Positions 45,832 through 58,179 are shown, counted from the first letter of the stretch. The stretch is DNA of 64,000 nucleotides from Siphonodentalium dalli (GCA_032622095.1 CP136068.1:125245989-125309988), one strand, 5' to 3'. The notes: generated by a model not told the origin, from the sequence alone. Numbers and translations are program-made.

Positions 45832-46933
45832 CAGGGATGTGGCTAGAGGGTCTCCGCTGGGGGGGGGGGTGTCCACTTGGGAATTTCCAACTGCACCCCC
45901 CCCCCTTGAGTCAGAATAGCACAAACACAAACAACTTTTTGCATTATTCCATTTGCACCCCCCCTTGTACCTCATGCTCAGGCCTAATTTCCTATATATT
46001 CATAAGCCATGCTTCTATTTTCCCAGTATGAGAACATTAAGATATTTTAACCTGAGAATTTCCCCCCAAAAAACAACTAGTGATCTAATTCCAGACAAAT
46101 GCACACAGCTACCGACAACAGACCAGGAAACACCGGGCCGATCATGGTTGTTCGGCCCGGTGTGAGAAAATTTTGAAAACTATACAAGAAAATCGCAAAT
46201 GCTAGCATCTAGACTGGCCTCAACTGAAGCTTTCCTAGTGTTGAAAATTTCAAACCTCATGCTCCCCCTCAGGTTGGAAAATTCTTCAACTGATGACCAT
46301 TTATGTCTACAAGTTTGACCAAATGTAGTAAAATATTGTTTTGCTAAACTAATTAGCAGTTTTGTATTGGCCATGTGGATGGGGCAATGACACACCGGGC
46401 CGACCATGGTTTTGAAATCTGAACAAGAAAATCGCAAAATCCTAACAACTAGACTAGCCTCAAGGCGTCCTACTGTTGGAAATTTCAAACCCTACACCCC
46501 CACTTAGGTTGGAAAATTTCCAACTGATGACAATTCCAATGAGAATGTTGACAATTGTATGACAATATTGTTTTCTTAAATTAACTAGAAGTTTTTGACT
46601 GGCCACGGGGGAGGGACCAGGACACAAGCTTTCCAAGTGTTGGAAATTTCCAACCTGTCACCCCCCTAAGGTTGGAAAATTTCCAACTGATGACCATTTC
46701 TGTCAAAATTTTTGACCAAAAATAGGAACATAAGCAAATATTGGTCCAAAAACAATAAATTCCCCACAATAAATTGGTTTATAATCAAACTACAAGAACA
46801 TTTTCAACCTATTGTTGGTGTGAAATTTCGTTGTGGCAGGTATGAAATTTCCAACTATTGAAAATATAGCTCTCTGCTGGGGGGGGGGGGGGGGGTGAGA
46901 CACCCCCCACACCCCCCTCTAGCCACATCCCTG
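45832..46933. mobile_element. hAT-type non-autonomous element with 8-bp target duplication
   Basis: The ends CAGGGATGTGGCTAGAGGG and CCCTCTAGCCACATCCCTG are perfect inverted repeats starting CAGGG. ACTGTAGG flanks both sides (45824-45831, 46934-46941), a perfect 8-bp duplication as made by hAT transposases. The interior has three diverged units with CGGGCCGA(C/T)CATGG, AGAAAATCGCAAA and GGTTGGAAAATTTCCAACTG, plus G-runs of 11 (45859-45869) and 17 (46879-46895). There is no transposase frame. Confidence 0.92.
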
Positions 46934-47356
46934 ACTGTAGGCATATCATTCAAAGCATATGTGAAACTTTTATACCTACAACATGCCTTTATACCTACAG
47001 TGAATATTAACAACTTGTTTCACAATGACCGTTAATACTATAGCAGAGTACGTGATCACGGTATAAAGTGTATATTTTAAAATAAACTACATGTGTATAT
47101 CCATGTATCACATGAAAACCCTATAATATTGAAAAAATCCATTACATATTTTCCGATATCTCACGAGTGTATAATCGCCGCATACGAGGCAAATTGTGGG
47201 ACTATATGTTTCGTCGCAAGGCAGAGTGCGCAATACTGTTGTGTACGGTTGTGAAGCGTCTCAGACAACGCCGTGAATGTATGCATTTTACATACATTTT
47301 TCAGGTTTTGTTAAAGATTTTGATTTGTAAAAAGATATAAAGCTCTATTTTTTCAT

Positions 47357-47460
47357 GCGATATACAAGATCTTCAACTCGTTTGATAAATTTGATTCACA
47401 ACTCGTCTACGACTCTTTGTGAATCAAATTTATCAAACTCGTTTCATAAAATCTTATATC
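47357..47460. repeat. 104-bp hairpin
   Basis: GCGATATACAAGATCTTC with CTCGTTTGATAAATTTGATT pairs with AATCAAATTTATCAAACTCG ending ATCTTATATC. The loop is CTCGTCTACGACTC. Confidence 0.8.
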
Positions 47461-47488
47461 CCAACATAACTCGTTGGAGATCCTCTAT

Positions 47489-47740
47489 ATACACTGTTAG
47501 AAAAAATACCGTCGTTTTAACGATCCGAGAACGCGCAACATCGCTGCCAACATTTGACCGTTAAACATACGTAACATGTTCCACGGTATAAAACCGTTCC
47601 AGTAACTGGCAGACCGTAACCAATAACTGTCAGACCGTTGTATGTTTTACGTTTTAGCACCGTTTAATTAATATCAAGACCGCAACTAATAATGGTCAGA
47701 CCAATGGTATTTTTTATGGGTCAATACCAATGTTTTGCTC
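47489..47740. repeat. ACACTGTTAGAAA-type end with GACCGT/CAGACC repeats
   Basis: ACACTGTTAGAAAAAATACC is followed by several CAGACCGT and ACCGTT motifs. A similar end in inverse orientation lies at 56230-56335. Either both are ends of one large element or they are separate relics. Confidence 0.35.
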
Positions 47741-48187
47741 TTAATTTGACAATTTACCATAGAATTAGCCACGTTCCCATGGTGACAATATGATTTCCCG
47801 GTAGGTGTTACGATTCATATGTTTCTGAATGGTCGAAACTAGTATTATTCGTAACTGAAAAATACATCTTAGTTCTTATGTTACGATCATACTTTTGATG
47901 AAATGTAAATCCTCAATGCATAAAGTGATAGACAATGCTTATAATGTGTTCGCCTTTCACTAACTACTGTATAAATATGGCTGTAAATAAAAAACAATAC
48001 TAGTAATAGCTGATAAGCCAACCCATCACTATTCAGTAATGAGTAATACTAATTTCGACCATTCTAAAACATGAATCGACATGTCCTTTTAAGCCATAAA
48101 AAGAACAAAGCTACATGTTTCACAGTTAAAACTCAAATTTATGTACATGTAAAAGTAAAATATCTTAACGGCATACTTTTTGGTAAC
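47741..48187. other. No recognisable feature
   Basis: AT-rich intronic sequence between repeats. Confidence 0.4.
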
Positions 48188-48194
48188 ATGTAAG

Positions 48195-49557
48195 CAGTGT
48201 TCACGCTGTCGGTAGCCAAATTAGCCAATGGCTAATCTTTTTCGAATTTGGCTAATATAAAATTTCATTTGGCTAAACTTTTGGCTAAACTTTTTTTTAC
48301 CCCAAATGGAGACTGATAGCATGGAGTCAGAAAACTAATTAATAAAAGCGCTCAATAGATCGACATTCAAGACGAAGGTAGGTGACGAAAGTATTTCATT
48401 ATTTTCGTACTTATGAAATATCGTTCCGTAACAGCAAAAGGTAAGCTCTAACAATTAGTGTACAGTAAACATATTTTTATTTCCAAATCTAACATAAATT
48501 TTTGCAAGTGGGTTTTCAATTCTGTCATATGAACGATCCAGTCCGAAAATATCGAAGGTGGGAATATATTGCCGACTGTACAAAGGGAAACCCGATCGCG
48601 GACAGTACAAAGGGAAACCCGATCGACAACTCTATCAACCAAGCGTTTACACAGTGATATGCAATCATCTTTAGTTTTCACAAGACGGACATTCAAAGAC
48701 GCATGGACATTAAACCGACCGTGGTTGAATCATGACAATGTGAAGAAAGCAATATTTTGTAAAGTGTGCATTGACGCTGTTATACAAGCAATTTGTTCGT
48801 AACAGGCTGTTTTAATCTGAAGAAAGATTACGTCACTCTGCACGAAACAACAAAAGGTTATTATTTTACTTCTTTTTTTTAATCCCCTAATCCCCCATTG
48901 TCTGTCTGGTCACTCACGGGACTCCCGCACAATGCATGTTTATGATGACATTGTATTTATGACGGTCGAGGTTTATGAGCACCAAGTGTAAGACAATAGC
49001 TTAATCAGCCAAATGTGAATCACGACAGATATTTTGTGGCTATTTGTCGTCAATACCGATACAGTCAAAATAATATGCATGCTTTTATGACAGATTGTAA
49101 TTTGATAATGGCGTAACAATATTAAGTTATTAGTTTCCAGATGTCACTTAGATATTTTCGCAAGGATAAATATTTAATGATTTAAAAAAAAATATTGATA
49201 TCAAACAAACAAATAATAACATTAAGAAGGACAATCCCGGGTTACCCCCCCCCCAACCCCCCCCCCCAAATCACTCTTTCACATAAAGATTAATAAATTT
49301 TTAATAAATGATATATATAAAAATACTTCTAGTTCATAAAAATTATTTAAATTATTGTGTATTTTACCTGTGTCTGTTAGATTTTACGTTTTAGTCATCA
49401 ATTGTGAACCGACCAGAAAACGATGATTTAATTTGGGCAAAGTTTTTTTTTAATTTGGCCAAAAAACATTTGGCTAAAGTTTTTTTCATTTGGCTAATAA
49501 AATTTTCATTTGGCTAAACTTTTGGCTAAAGTTTTTTTCGGTCCAGCGTGAACACTG
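48195..49557 (+). mobile_element. hAT-type element (1.36 kb) with 8-bp target duplication
   Basis: The ends CAGTGTTCACGCTG and CAGCGTGAACACTG are perfect 14-bp inverted repeats. CATGTAAG flanks both sides (48187-48194, 49558-49565), a perfect 8-bp duplication. Subterminal TTGGCTAAA motifs cluster at both ends, as is usual for hAT binding sites. The interior holds a zinc-finger-like remnant (48569-48802) and a C-run (49247-49267). A second end copy lies at 206-345. Confidence 0.93.
48569..48802 (+). pseudogene. hAT transposase N-terminal zinc-finger remnant
   Basis: The frame encodes FKDAWTLNRPWLNHDNVKKA followed by IFCKVC. The pattern W...PWL...K..IFCKxC is that of the TTF/BED-like zinc finger at the N-terminus of many hAT transposases and ZMYM-type host proteins. 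The frame stops about 12 residues later, and no DDE catalytic core or C-terminal dimerisation region follows. The preceding part contains a duplicated GTACAAAGGGAAACCCGATC unit. It is a remnant, not a functional enzyme. Confidence 0.55.
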
Positions 49558-50372
49558 CATGTAAGGCGTCAAATTGTTCAGTCACTTGTAAACACAGTTT
49601 TTGTTTTAACAGGTGAATCCGTACATCACGACAATACAGTACAAGTCTGAAGAAGTGGTATTTTTAGGCGCACCTTTATTGCGATATTGAGCGTGCTTAA
49701 TTTAGAAAAAAGCATGATTATAGCACACTACCAAAAATCTGTCGTGCTTATTATTGCAATATTGAATGCAAAATACTAAGCGCGCTAAATTTCGTACAGA
49801 CCCGATAGTGTTATATTTATATTAGATAAATACTTAGTCCAAGTCTTCTCGTACTAAAACTAGCTAAGATTTTGGGATGGAGATGCTAGTGTTTAGTCCG
49901 AGTTCCAGGCCCATGCATTTCTATGACACGAGTTACGCCCAGGATCTGTGGCGGGAATCTGTGGTGTATTTTACTCGATTTACCTAACAAAGCAATACAT
50001 GATGCTATATACATCGGAAAGAGTGACATCTTATGGTCATAATGGTGTATAATAATCTAACTTTAATGTTAAATTACACATAGAATATTCCGGTTGATTG
50101 CCACAAACATCGTTGTTTTTTCTGTTTGTTTACTTAACTGAAAGCCGAACTCAGGTTCCGAAGAACTTCGGCATTGTCCGGTGTTTATTTTGGCCGAGAC
50201 GAATTTCGATACAAACAAAATGGCGGCCCCCATGATATTCTAATGGTCATTGTGTTTACACTGTTTTAAACTGTGAGATGGTTACAAGAAAACTAAGATG
50301 CATGCATCAGGTCGGCCGTGAACTATCTACCATAGAATTGTTGTAGCTATCGATTATACATTTTGGAACACC

Positions 50373-51011
50373 TGTCTGTATGTATGTGTGTATGCATGAA
50401 TGCATGTGTGTATGTGTTATAGACTCTAACAATGCTCGATTGATCCGACTCGGATTTGGTATTTAACGTGTCAACTTGACCTCGCTCATAGGCATGTTTC
50501 TGGACCTTGACCGATCCGACTAAAAAAATGTGTGTAGGACTACTACGATCCCGGGAGCAATATGGACGGGTCCAATTTCACGTGGGACCATGTTCTCGAA
50601 CGTGCTGATGTAGGCATGTTTCTGGACTATTTGGACGGGTCAAATCTTGATCCCGACCTGACTTTGACATTCAAAAAGATCAATTCAAGGTCAAATCTGG
50701 TAAAACGGAAGTATTTCAACGAAATATAATACCTACTGTTACTTTTGTCCCGGGAGTGTTTCGGTTGGGTCAAATTATGACCCTGACCTGATCTTGACAT
50801 TCAAAATTGTCAATTCAAGGTCAAATCGGGTAAAGCTGGGCGGATTTCGACGGGTATTTTTGTCGTGACTTTTGTCCGGGGAGTGTTTTGGACGGGTCAA
50901 ATCGTGACCCGACATGACGTTCACCTTTAAAATGGTCAATTCAAGGTTAAATCGCGCAATTCTCCGAAAATCAGAGGGGAACATCCCGGACGAAGTAGGG
51001 TCCACCAGCTA
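50373..51011 (+). mobile_element. Helitron-like fragment with ~110-bp repeats
   Basis: It begins with CTGTCTGTATGTATGTGTG and has units with GTCCCGGGAGTGTTT, GGTCAAAT and CAATTCAAGGTCAAAT. It ends ATCCCGGACGAAGTAGGGTC...CAGCTAC, where CTAG has become CTAC. It is the same family as 18735-19247 and 59884-61012. Confidence 0.65.
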
Positions 51012-51199
51012 CTATTATATATTTCTAGATTTAGTTACAAACTAAATACCTGTATATTGTACAAAGAAATGTTTGACAAATATATCTGTATCAATATTAC
51101 CATACGGGTCATTAAAATAGATACGACGAAACAAATTTTGAAGGGTGCATGGTATCAGGTAAATTTTTATATTTCAAATGATGACAGGAATGCGGAAAG

Positions 51200-52560
51200 T
51201 TGAAGTACCTACGTAATACTGACTATCCGAATGAAGAGATATATATGTATATAAAAACCAAAATAGAAGATGACTGCTGGCGACAATGTTTTCCAAAAAA
51301 ATTCAAAGCATTCGATAGCTCCCATCTAGTTGTCAGCCCGAAGATCAATATAAAGTGTGGTGACTATCAGATGAGGGATATGACTGTACAGTTGCTAAAC
51401 AATTCAGTCACGCAAAAGAGGATCAAACAGTAAGATACCAAATTGCTACCTGTGGTAATGTTTTTTAACGAAATTCGGGAAAATTAGATTACTCTCACCC
51501 TGGTTATCCAGAAGATCATTGTGGAATCTGGTGACGATCGGACAAGGGGTGTCGTCTGTAGGATCAACCAAATTATTTAGCCATAAAAATAGTAAAATTC
51601 CAGATCACCGCTGGCAGTGATGTCTTCACAAGGACAGCTTGAGAACAAAACATGGCTCACATCTAGCGGTGACCCAAACTATCCACGTGAGAAAAAGTTC
51701 TCCAATAAAAGCTGGCTGCAGGGTGCGCCAATTGATTCAAATTCGAAATTTAACAGGGTGTACTGCTTGTGGCCATGTTTTCCCCGCATATTTGATAGAC
51801 TTATGGACAAAACCACTGAATCCGTTGAATCAATATACATGTATACATGGATTAATTTATATGCATTGTTATACACAGTACTGGTATATAAAGGTACTGA
51901 AAATAACAATATTACTAGTATACACAAAATAAACCATATATCATGGCTATGGGTTCTAATATCCGAATATCACAGCTGATAACTTGGTGTGAATTGAAGA
52001 GTGGTGGTGTCTCCAGCATATCTAACCCTCCACGTTAGAAACATGCCATTAAATGTCATAAGTATAATCTAGCTTGAGGACAGAAGTTATCCATAAAACC
52101 CCCCTTAATTCAACCAGGTCCTCGCGTGATGTATGGTCGATCACATGATGATCTAGGGGGGCTTATAATTGTTGTATAAAAACAGCACTGCATGTAAATA
52201 TAAAATAAAATAGTGCTACATCTTATTACAGATTATTGCCATATATAATCAGTGACTATACAGACAGTCTGACAAAATAAAGTTTCAGTGACACTCTATC
52301 CGAAGAGGGGAATAATTCCATCTGTTACAGTCAATGGAGCAATTATGAATCTGGAAAGGTGAAATTTCTAACTAATACTAGATATCGACATGACGCGATA
52401 ACATATAACGTAAATGCAATATGGCCGCTGGCAACCATTTTTTCCTATAAAATTAAAAAAATATTTGATAGCTCTCATCTGATATCAATATCAAGATAAA
52501 TATCAAGTTTAGTGATGATCGGATGAGTGAAGTGGACTGTGCTAAACGGTTTAGTAATGC
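51200..52560 (-). repeat. ~180-bp repeats, orientation 2, degraded
   Basis: GATAGCTCCCATCTAG, GGCGACAATG, TGATCGGATGAG and AATATGGCCGCTGG are the complements of the units at 42641-43470. They are interspersed with unassigned sequence, including 51600-52300 where no further repeat is recognised. Confidence 0.5.
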
Positions 52561-52860
52561 TTAAAAAGATTTTTACCTTAATATTTTTATGTTCACTTTA
52601 TAAACTTCACTGAGTCATCTTTGTCATGTATTGAGTTTGATATCTTTTGTTAACAGTTTATAAATCATGTATGTCTCATGTTTGTTATTTTAATTTATGT
52701 GTTTATTATCATTAAATAAAGTTGCATTCCTTAAAAAGATTCTTACCTCAATGTTTTTATGTTCACTTTATAAACTCCACTGAGTCATCTTTGTCATGTA
52801 TTGAATTTGATATCTTTTGTTAACAGTTTATAAATTATGTATGTCTCGTGTTCGTTATTA
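52559..52860 (+). repeat. Tandem duplication of a ~171-bp unit
   Basis: CTTAAAAAGATT(C)TTACC, TTTTTATGTTCACTTTATAA, TGAGTCATCTTTGTCATG and AACAGTTTATAAAT occur twice with an offset of about 171 bp. The first copy ends with an AATAAAG-containing tail, so this may be a duplicated retroelement 3' end. Confidence 0.75.
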
Positions 52861-53944
52861 TATTATATACACTTTATAGTGTGTTTCAGAACTAAAACAA
52901 AATGAATAAAATCAACAAATTTGTAAATTTAAAAACAATTCAAACGTTGTTGTATTCCATGTCCCAGCCCGGACATATACACCAAATTTCAATAATATTC
53001 ATTGAGAAACAACGGACCAAACGCCATATAACACCCCGCATGCATCTTTTATTCCGAGTTGGCCTTTTATTCCGAGTTGGCACTCGCCGATTGGGGCGAG
53101 TTAGCCCTGAGGCGAGTACACCGATTCCGACACCTTTTCTATTTGCAGCAGGTTAAGTTTACGCGTAATTTAATACACAAAGTTCCCCAATTGGTATCGT
53201 AAATAGAGCGACCTTATTTGACAGAGAATGCCTCTGTTATTGATTATAAAGTTGCTATACATTAAAAACGATAATTCACATGCTCGTTCAAGCGCAGTAG
53301 TCTATTTTCCCCATGTTAAAGGACATCCACAAATACTAAATAACGCTAACTTACTGCCGAATGTTTTACACGACAACTGTTAACATATTTGGGCTGAATT
53401 CATCTGACGCGGTATTATTCCTCAAAATAAACAACAAAACCATCGTTACTTGGAAATGTAGTTTGGGCTAACATTTACATAAATCCTCCATATCATTATT
53501 CCGACACACACGTCAGATGAAAAACTCACATGAAGTAACCGGCCAAATTGGCCGAAATAATTCCCGTAATTTATTTAATGTATTACATTTATATCTTCAA
53601 TATGTATTTAATATATGTATTTATATATTTATTGTCACGTATAATTACGATTACAATGGAGAATTCATCGTGCGTGGTTGATTGAAAATCTACGGAATAT
53701 TTTCACCGGAAAATGCCGAACGCAGTTCGCAAGGTCAACTGAGTTCGCATACTTTAAAAAATATGTAAACACTGCGGCAAAAGTTTCTTTTCACATTAAA
53801 TTACCGCTTTCAATTCACAACCGATGTGGGTTTCAGATCAAATAGCATGTCTTCTGCGGAAACTATCCGTTTATTGTAGCAATTGTGATATTTTATTTCA
53901 TATAATTGTGGTTTTATTTGAGCGGGTCACTAACGCTTAAGTCG
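52861..53944. other. No recognisable gene
   Basis: AT-rich core of the long-TIR composite. Short repeats of TTTTATTCCGAGTTGGC at about 53046-53080. No domain is visible. Confidence 0.4.
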
Positions 53945-54329
53945 TGTCATAGAAATGCATGGGCCTGGAACTCGGACTAAACACTAGCATCTCCATCCCA
54001 AAATCTTAGCTAGTTTTAGTACGAGAAGACTTGGACTAATAAATACTGTGCATATATTGTACATATAGCATTTACAACTATAATTATATACATATCTAAA
54101 ACATTGTCTCTATTTATACAATAAACAATATAGAAGAAGCAATAATTTGATTTAAATGTCACATTTTGAGCGCAAGTTGTCGCAATATTAAGCGCAAAAT
54201 ATTGAGATATTAAGCGCAAAATATTGGAATAATATCACAAATGACATGCTTATAAGCGTTTCCACTTGCAATATTATTGCGATATTGGCGCGAAAAGAGC
54301 TTAATATACCACTTCTTTTGACTGGTACT

Positions 54330-56229
54330 TTATATCAATAACAGCTAGTTGGGATTGGAACCTTCAAGACAACAGAAGATCCCATAATAACTGCGCAATG
54401 ACCTGGCGACAATGTTCTCCTGTCGTCGCACATTTTCCATGAAATTTTAAAGCATGATGCACCAAACTGTATACTGGTATCACAACCACTTAGTGTCAAT
54501 ATCAGTGAGTCAGCCAAAGATAGTTTGGTAAGAACATCCAACCAATAGTGTACTCCCGGTAAATTGTCGTAATTACTTGACGATAACATGGCGAATGATG
54601 ACGATGTCTCATATCCACACGTTTCAATGAAAATTGATGGACACAGGATTAATTGGTCCGTGTAATTGTAAAGTTGGAATTGTAGATATGTGATCGTCCG
54701 TCACTGCGCGGCGTCAGTTCATTGTTTACGGTGTTGTTGTTGACACTGAAGCGCTGGTGAATTACACTGGTGCATACAGTACATGTACATGCATATCCTC
54801 TCTTGTAAATGTACATGCATGTGCTTTGAAACAATCAGATTCAGAACACTGTCAACTGGATTGTCAACATTCTAATAACGAACCAAAGTCGGACGCTTTG
54901 GGTCGTATATAGACTATATTTGATTTTGTGACGTCACCAATTATTATCTAATATGACGCTGTTGTTTTTAATTTCGGGAGCGCGAATGTTTTACAGTAGA
55001 TCGGTGGGCTTGAATCATTAATGTCGTAATCGGCTGTCAAGAGGCCAACCCAAATCAGTTGACGTGCAACATTCTCCTATTTATATAAACGTCATAAAAT
55101 CATTTATTTGTTTTTATTTATTAGGGAAAGTAGGTCCATAATGAATTTCTAACGGGTCTACTCCGGAACTCTACTGGATCAAATCATCGGACCCTAGGAA
55201 GTTTTAATATTTTTTTTAATAAACTAAAATCACCGCAACTCAACACGATCTACGTGTGTCTCAAAGCTTCATTTTCCAACTGATGCACAGCAGTTGATCA
55301 ATACTGCAAAGTTATGTAGAGACTATACCGTGCGAAAGGAAATGAGATAATATTTACTATGGATTTGATTGTTATCATAAGTCTGCATACTTACATGCAT
55401 CTGATAATCCATGTATATCCTATTTTCTTGAATAGAATGAAAACACATACGTATGAACAAAGCAGAAGATACATTCAGTTCAACGCGAATTCAGTCAATG
55501 GTGAAAGTTATACGATGACGTTGTTTGTCGACTATCGTTGAAATCGACATGATGACATGTTATAAATGAATTAAAATAACATCCTGAGTATCTGAAGCGG
55601 AGATCTCCCCAGCACGCCAAGTATTATGGCCTATAGTGGTTAGTTTCAGTTTCATGTGCTCTCGACAACATATATAACTATTTATAATTACCACACCAAA
55701 CAAAAGCCTTATACATTTAAATCTTATTTGGTGGGAATCTATAAAGTGATTTTGATAAGAATTGTTTTAAACTCTACATGCAGAAACCCCATATGTGATT
55801 GTTTTAGCTTTGGTTCGTTAATTACGCTTGCGTATGATCATATTAGTAATACCTGATCGCTGAGTCGTTGTTATTATTGTCACTATTGGTTGACATCGAA
55901 GCTCGTGTCAATTGTACCTGTACCCGCTTGTGTCAGTAAATGTGCCAGTGTTTTGATACTAAGTCACAACACTGTCAATTTCAACATCATCGCTGAGTCG
56001 AATGAAGTCAGACCCCGGATCGTGCCATGAATCGATTGGTATGAATCTGTGCTCTCTAATTTAGTGGAAATTGTCAATGATTAAGCCTGTATATTATATA
56101 CATATTAAATATCAGCAGAGTAAGTTTCAGTCATATTGTATGGAGTATTGCCGTATATAATATGGTCGCCGATAAATGTACTTTGACTTTGAATCACGAA
56201 AATATTTAATTTAGACAATTTTCATGGGT
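54330..56229. other. No recognisable gene
   Basis: About 1.9 kb of AT-rich intronic sequence. Short frames lack motifs. No repeat family from elsewhere in the window is recognised. Confidence 0.45.
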
Positions 56230-56335
56230 ACATAAAATAACGGTAAAATACCGTCAAACTGATGAAACGGTATGGGACCGTCGATAATGACGGTCCGAAA
56301 CTGTCGAACCGACAATAATTTCTAACATTGTACGC
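56230..56335. repeat. GACGGT/ACCGTC-rich end, inverse partner of 47489
   Basis: AATACCGTCAAACTG, ATGACGGTCCG and ATTTCTAACATTGT resemble the complement of the sequence at 47489-47740. Confidence 0.35.
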
Positions 56336-56728
56336 AATATATACTGTTGACGCACTTATCTGTACGTTTGGGCACGTATATGAATATCATAACACTATTG
56401 ACTCGAAAGTCGCATTCATCACGTTATACCAGTAACTGTTAGAGAACATTATTACTGTACGCTCGCATTCTGACATTTTCGTTACACGTGATAATACTTT
56501 TGTCACAAAGTAATTTTACTTTTATATATATTCACACAGTCGAGTTAAAAAGTTCGCCAGATCAAGTCTCAAGCTTTGGTCTTGCTTGACCTTGTTAAGA
56601 AATTGATTGGCAATTACATCTTATTAAACATGAGTAATATATAATAAATATAGCCCCCAGATGACCGTAATCGACAGGGCTGATTCAAATACTTTTAAAC
56701 CTGTTTAATTGTTAAAAGAGTCGGATGC

Positions 56729-56734
<6 letters not shown>

Positions 56735-56761
<27 letters not shown>

Positions 56762-56776
56762 GGGAGAGAGGGAGAG
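56735..56776. repeat. (GA)n microsatellite
   Basis: A dinucleotide run with a few interruptions, directly upstream of the duplicated segment at 56834. Confidence 0.9.
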
Positions 56777-56833
56777 AGACAGACAGAAAGAATCGGGAGT
56801 GAATGCGAGAGAGCAAAAGAAAGAGTGAGAGAG

Positions 56834-57824
56834 TGTCCGATAGTACACAAGATAGTATAGTTATTGTTATATGTTTTCCCGAATATAGGATAAACTTCCT
56901 TTCCCCAGTGATTGTAACTGCTAGGGTTAATTGCATAGATAAGCACAATACATGGCAGACATAAATTATATAGTGCAAGAGCACGCAAGCAAAATTAACA
57001 AGATTATATTCTTAATTGGTTATGACTGGTAGCTACCATTGTATGAGTGAGGGAGAATCAGACCAGTATCATTGTACTTATCGACAGAGACTTACTGATA
57101 CAAATATAAAGTTATCAAAACCTATGGAATCTTTATTGTTTACTGTTTACCAGACTCGCCATGGATAAATAACTCTATTTTCGTTTGAATATCCATGTGT
57201 TGATTGTTTTCAGGTTCGCGACTCGCGATTATATATCCTAGATCCAACTCTCTTCTGTACACTCGGATTTAATCAAATTTTAGTTCCCACTACTTGGAAA
57301 CTCTGAACGGAGGGGACTCTGTCCGATAGTACACAAGATAGTATATTTATTGTTATATGTTTTCCAGAATATAGGATCAACTTCCTTCCCCAGTGATTGT
57401 AACTGCTATGGTTAATTGTATAGATAAGCACAATACATGGGAGACATAAATTGTATAGTGTAAGAGCACACAAGCATAATTAACAAGATCATATTCTTAA
57501 TTGGTTATGACTTGTAGCTACCATTGTATGAGTGAGGGAGAATCAGACTAGTATCATTATATAGTAAGCTATAGAACGATACACGTCATAAACAAGAGTA
57601 TCGTGGTATCTCAGACCTTATATGGATACGTGATACCACCGACACTAGGAAATAACTACCCGTTCTCTGTATCGGGGAGTTCTCTTATCCGGGAACCTTG
57701 CTACCACCAACACCTCTGTTCGTCCACCAATATATTGTGCTTATCGACAGAGACTTACTGATACAAATATAAAGTTATCAAAACCTATGGAATCTTTATT
57801 GTTTATTGTTCCCGTACTCGGCCA
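56834..57824. repeat. Direct duplication, possibly a TRIM-like element
   Basis: A segment starting TGTCCGATAGTACACAAGAT is present at 56834-57161 and again from 57320. The second copy is interrupted by about 180 bp at 57560-57738. Both copies share CCTATGGAATCTTTATTG near their ends and then close with CTCG(G)CCA. Between them is a 158-bp spacer that ends in GGAGGGGAC, directly before the second copy. TG...CA ends and a purine-rich tract would fit a miniature LTR retroelement, but no target duplication is seen. Confidence 0.45.
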
Positions 57825-57865
57825 ACTGCACCTTCAACACTAGATACATCGGGACAAGATCAGCG

Positions 57866-57941
<76 letters not shown>

Positions 57942-57945
57942 CGAA
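57866..57945. repeat. (GA)n microsatellite, ~80 bp
   Basis: A long GA tract with few interruptions. A second shorter tract follows to about 57974. Confidence 0.92.
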
Positions 57946-58179
57946 CTAGAGAGAGGGAGAACTAGAGAGAGAGGGTGAATATGATGGTGTGCGTGTGCCT
58001 GAATGCATAGTACACGAATGAGTAGCGACTTTATGTTATTCCTTTCCTTGTGATGTAACTTTGTTTTGTATTAACTTGTACATGTATATATGTTGACATA
58101 TCTGTGTCCATGTTTATGTGTGTTTATGTTCTGTATTCAATAACTCGTCGCATATATATATATAGCTATATATATCTCC

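Larger units (their letters stand above)
49638..54329. mobile_element. 4.7-kb composite with long inverted arms
   Basis: AGTACAAGTCTGAAGAAGTG at the left and CACTTCTTTTGACTGGTACT at the right form imperfect ends. Inside, a ~100-bp segment with AGACTTGGACTAA, TAGTTTTAGTACGAGAAGAC and GGAACTCGGACTAAACACTA is nearly identical in inverse orientation at 49830-49940 and 53945-54050. The arms also share CGATATTG/CAATATTGCG repeats. The core (50.3-53 kb) carries Helitron-like and tandem repeat fragments, so the element has been invaded. No transposase or certain target duplication is seen. Confidence 0.6.

Noticed and set aside
51617-51979. 120-codon frame between repeats
   Set aside because: Overlapping frames of similar length in another phase, no motif and no splice sites in phase 1.
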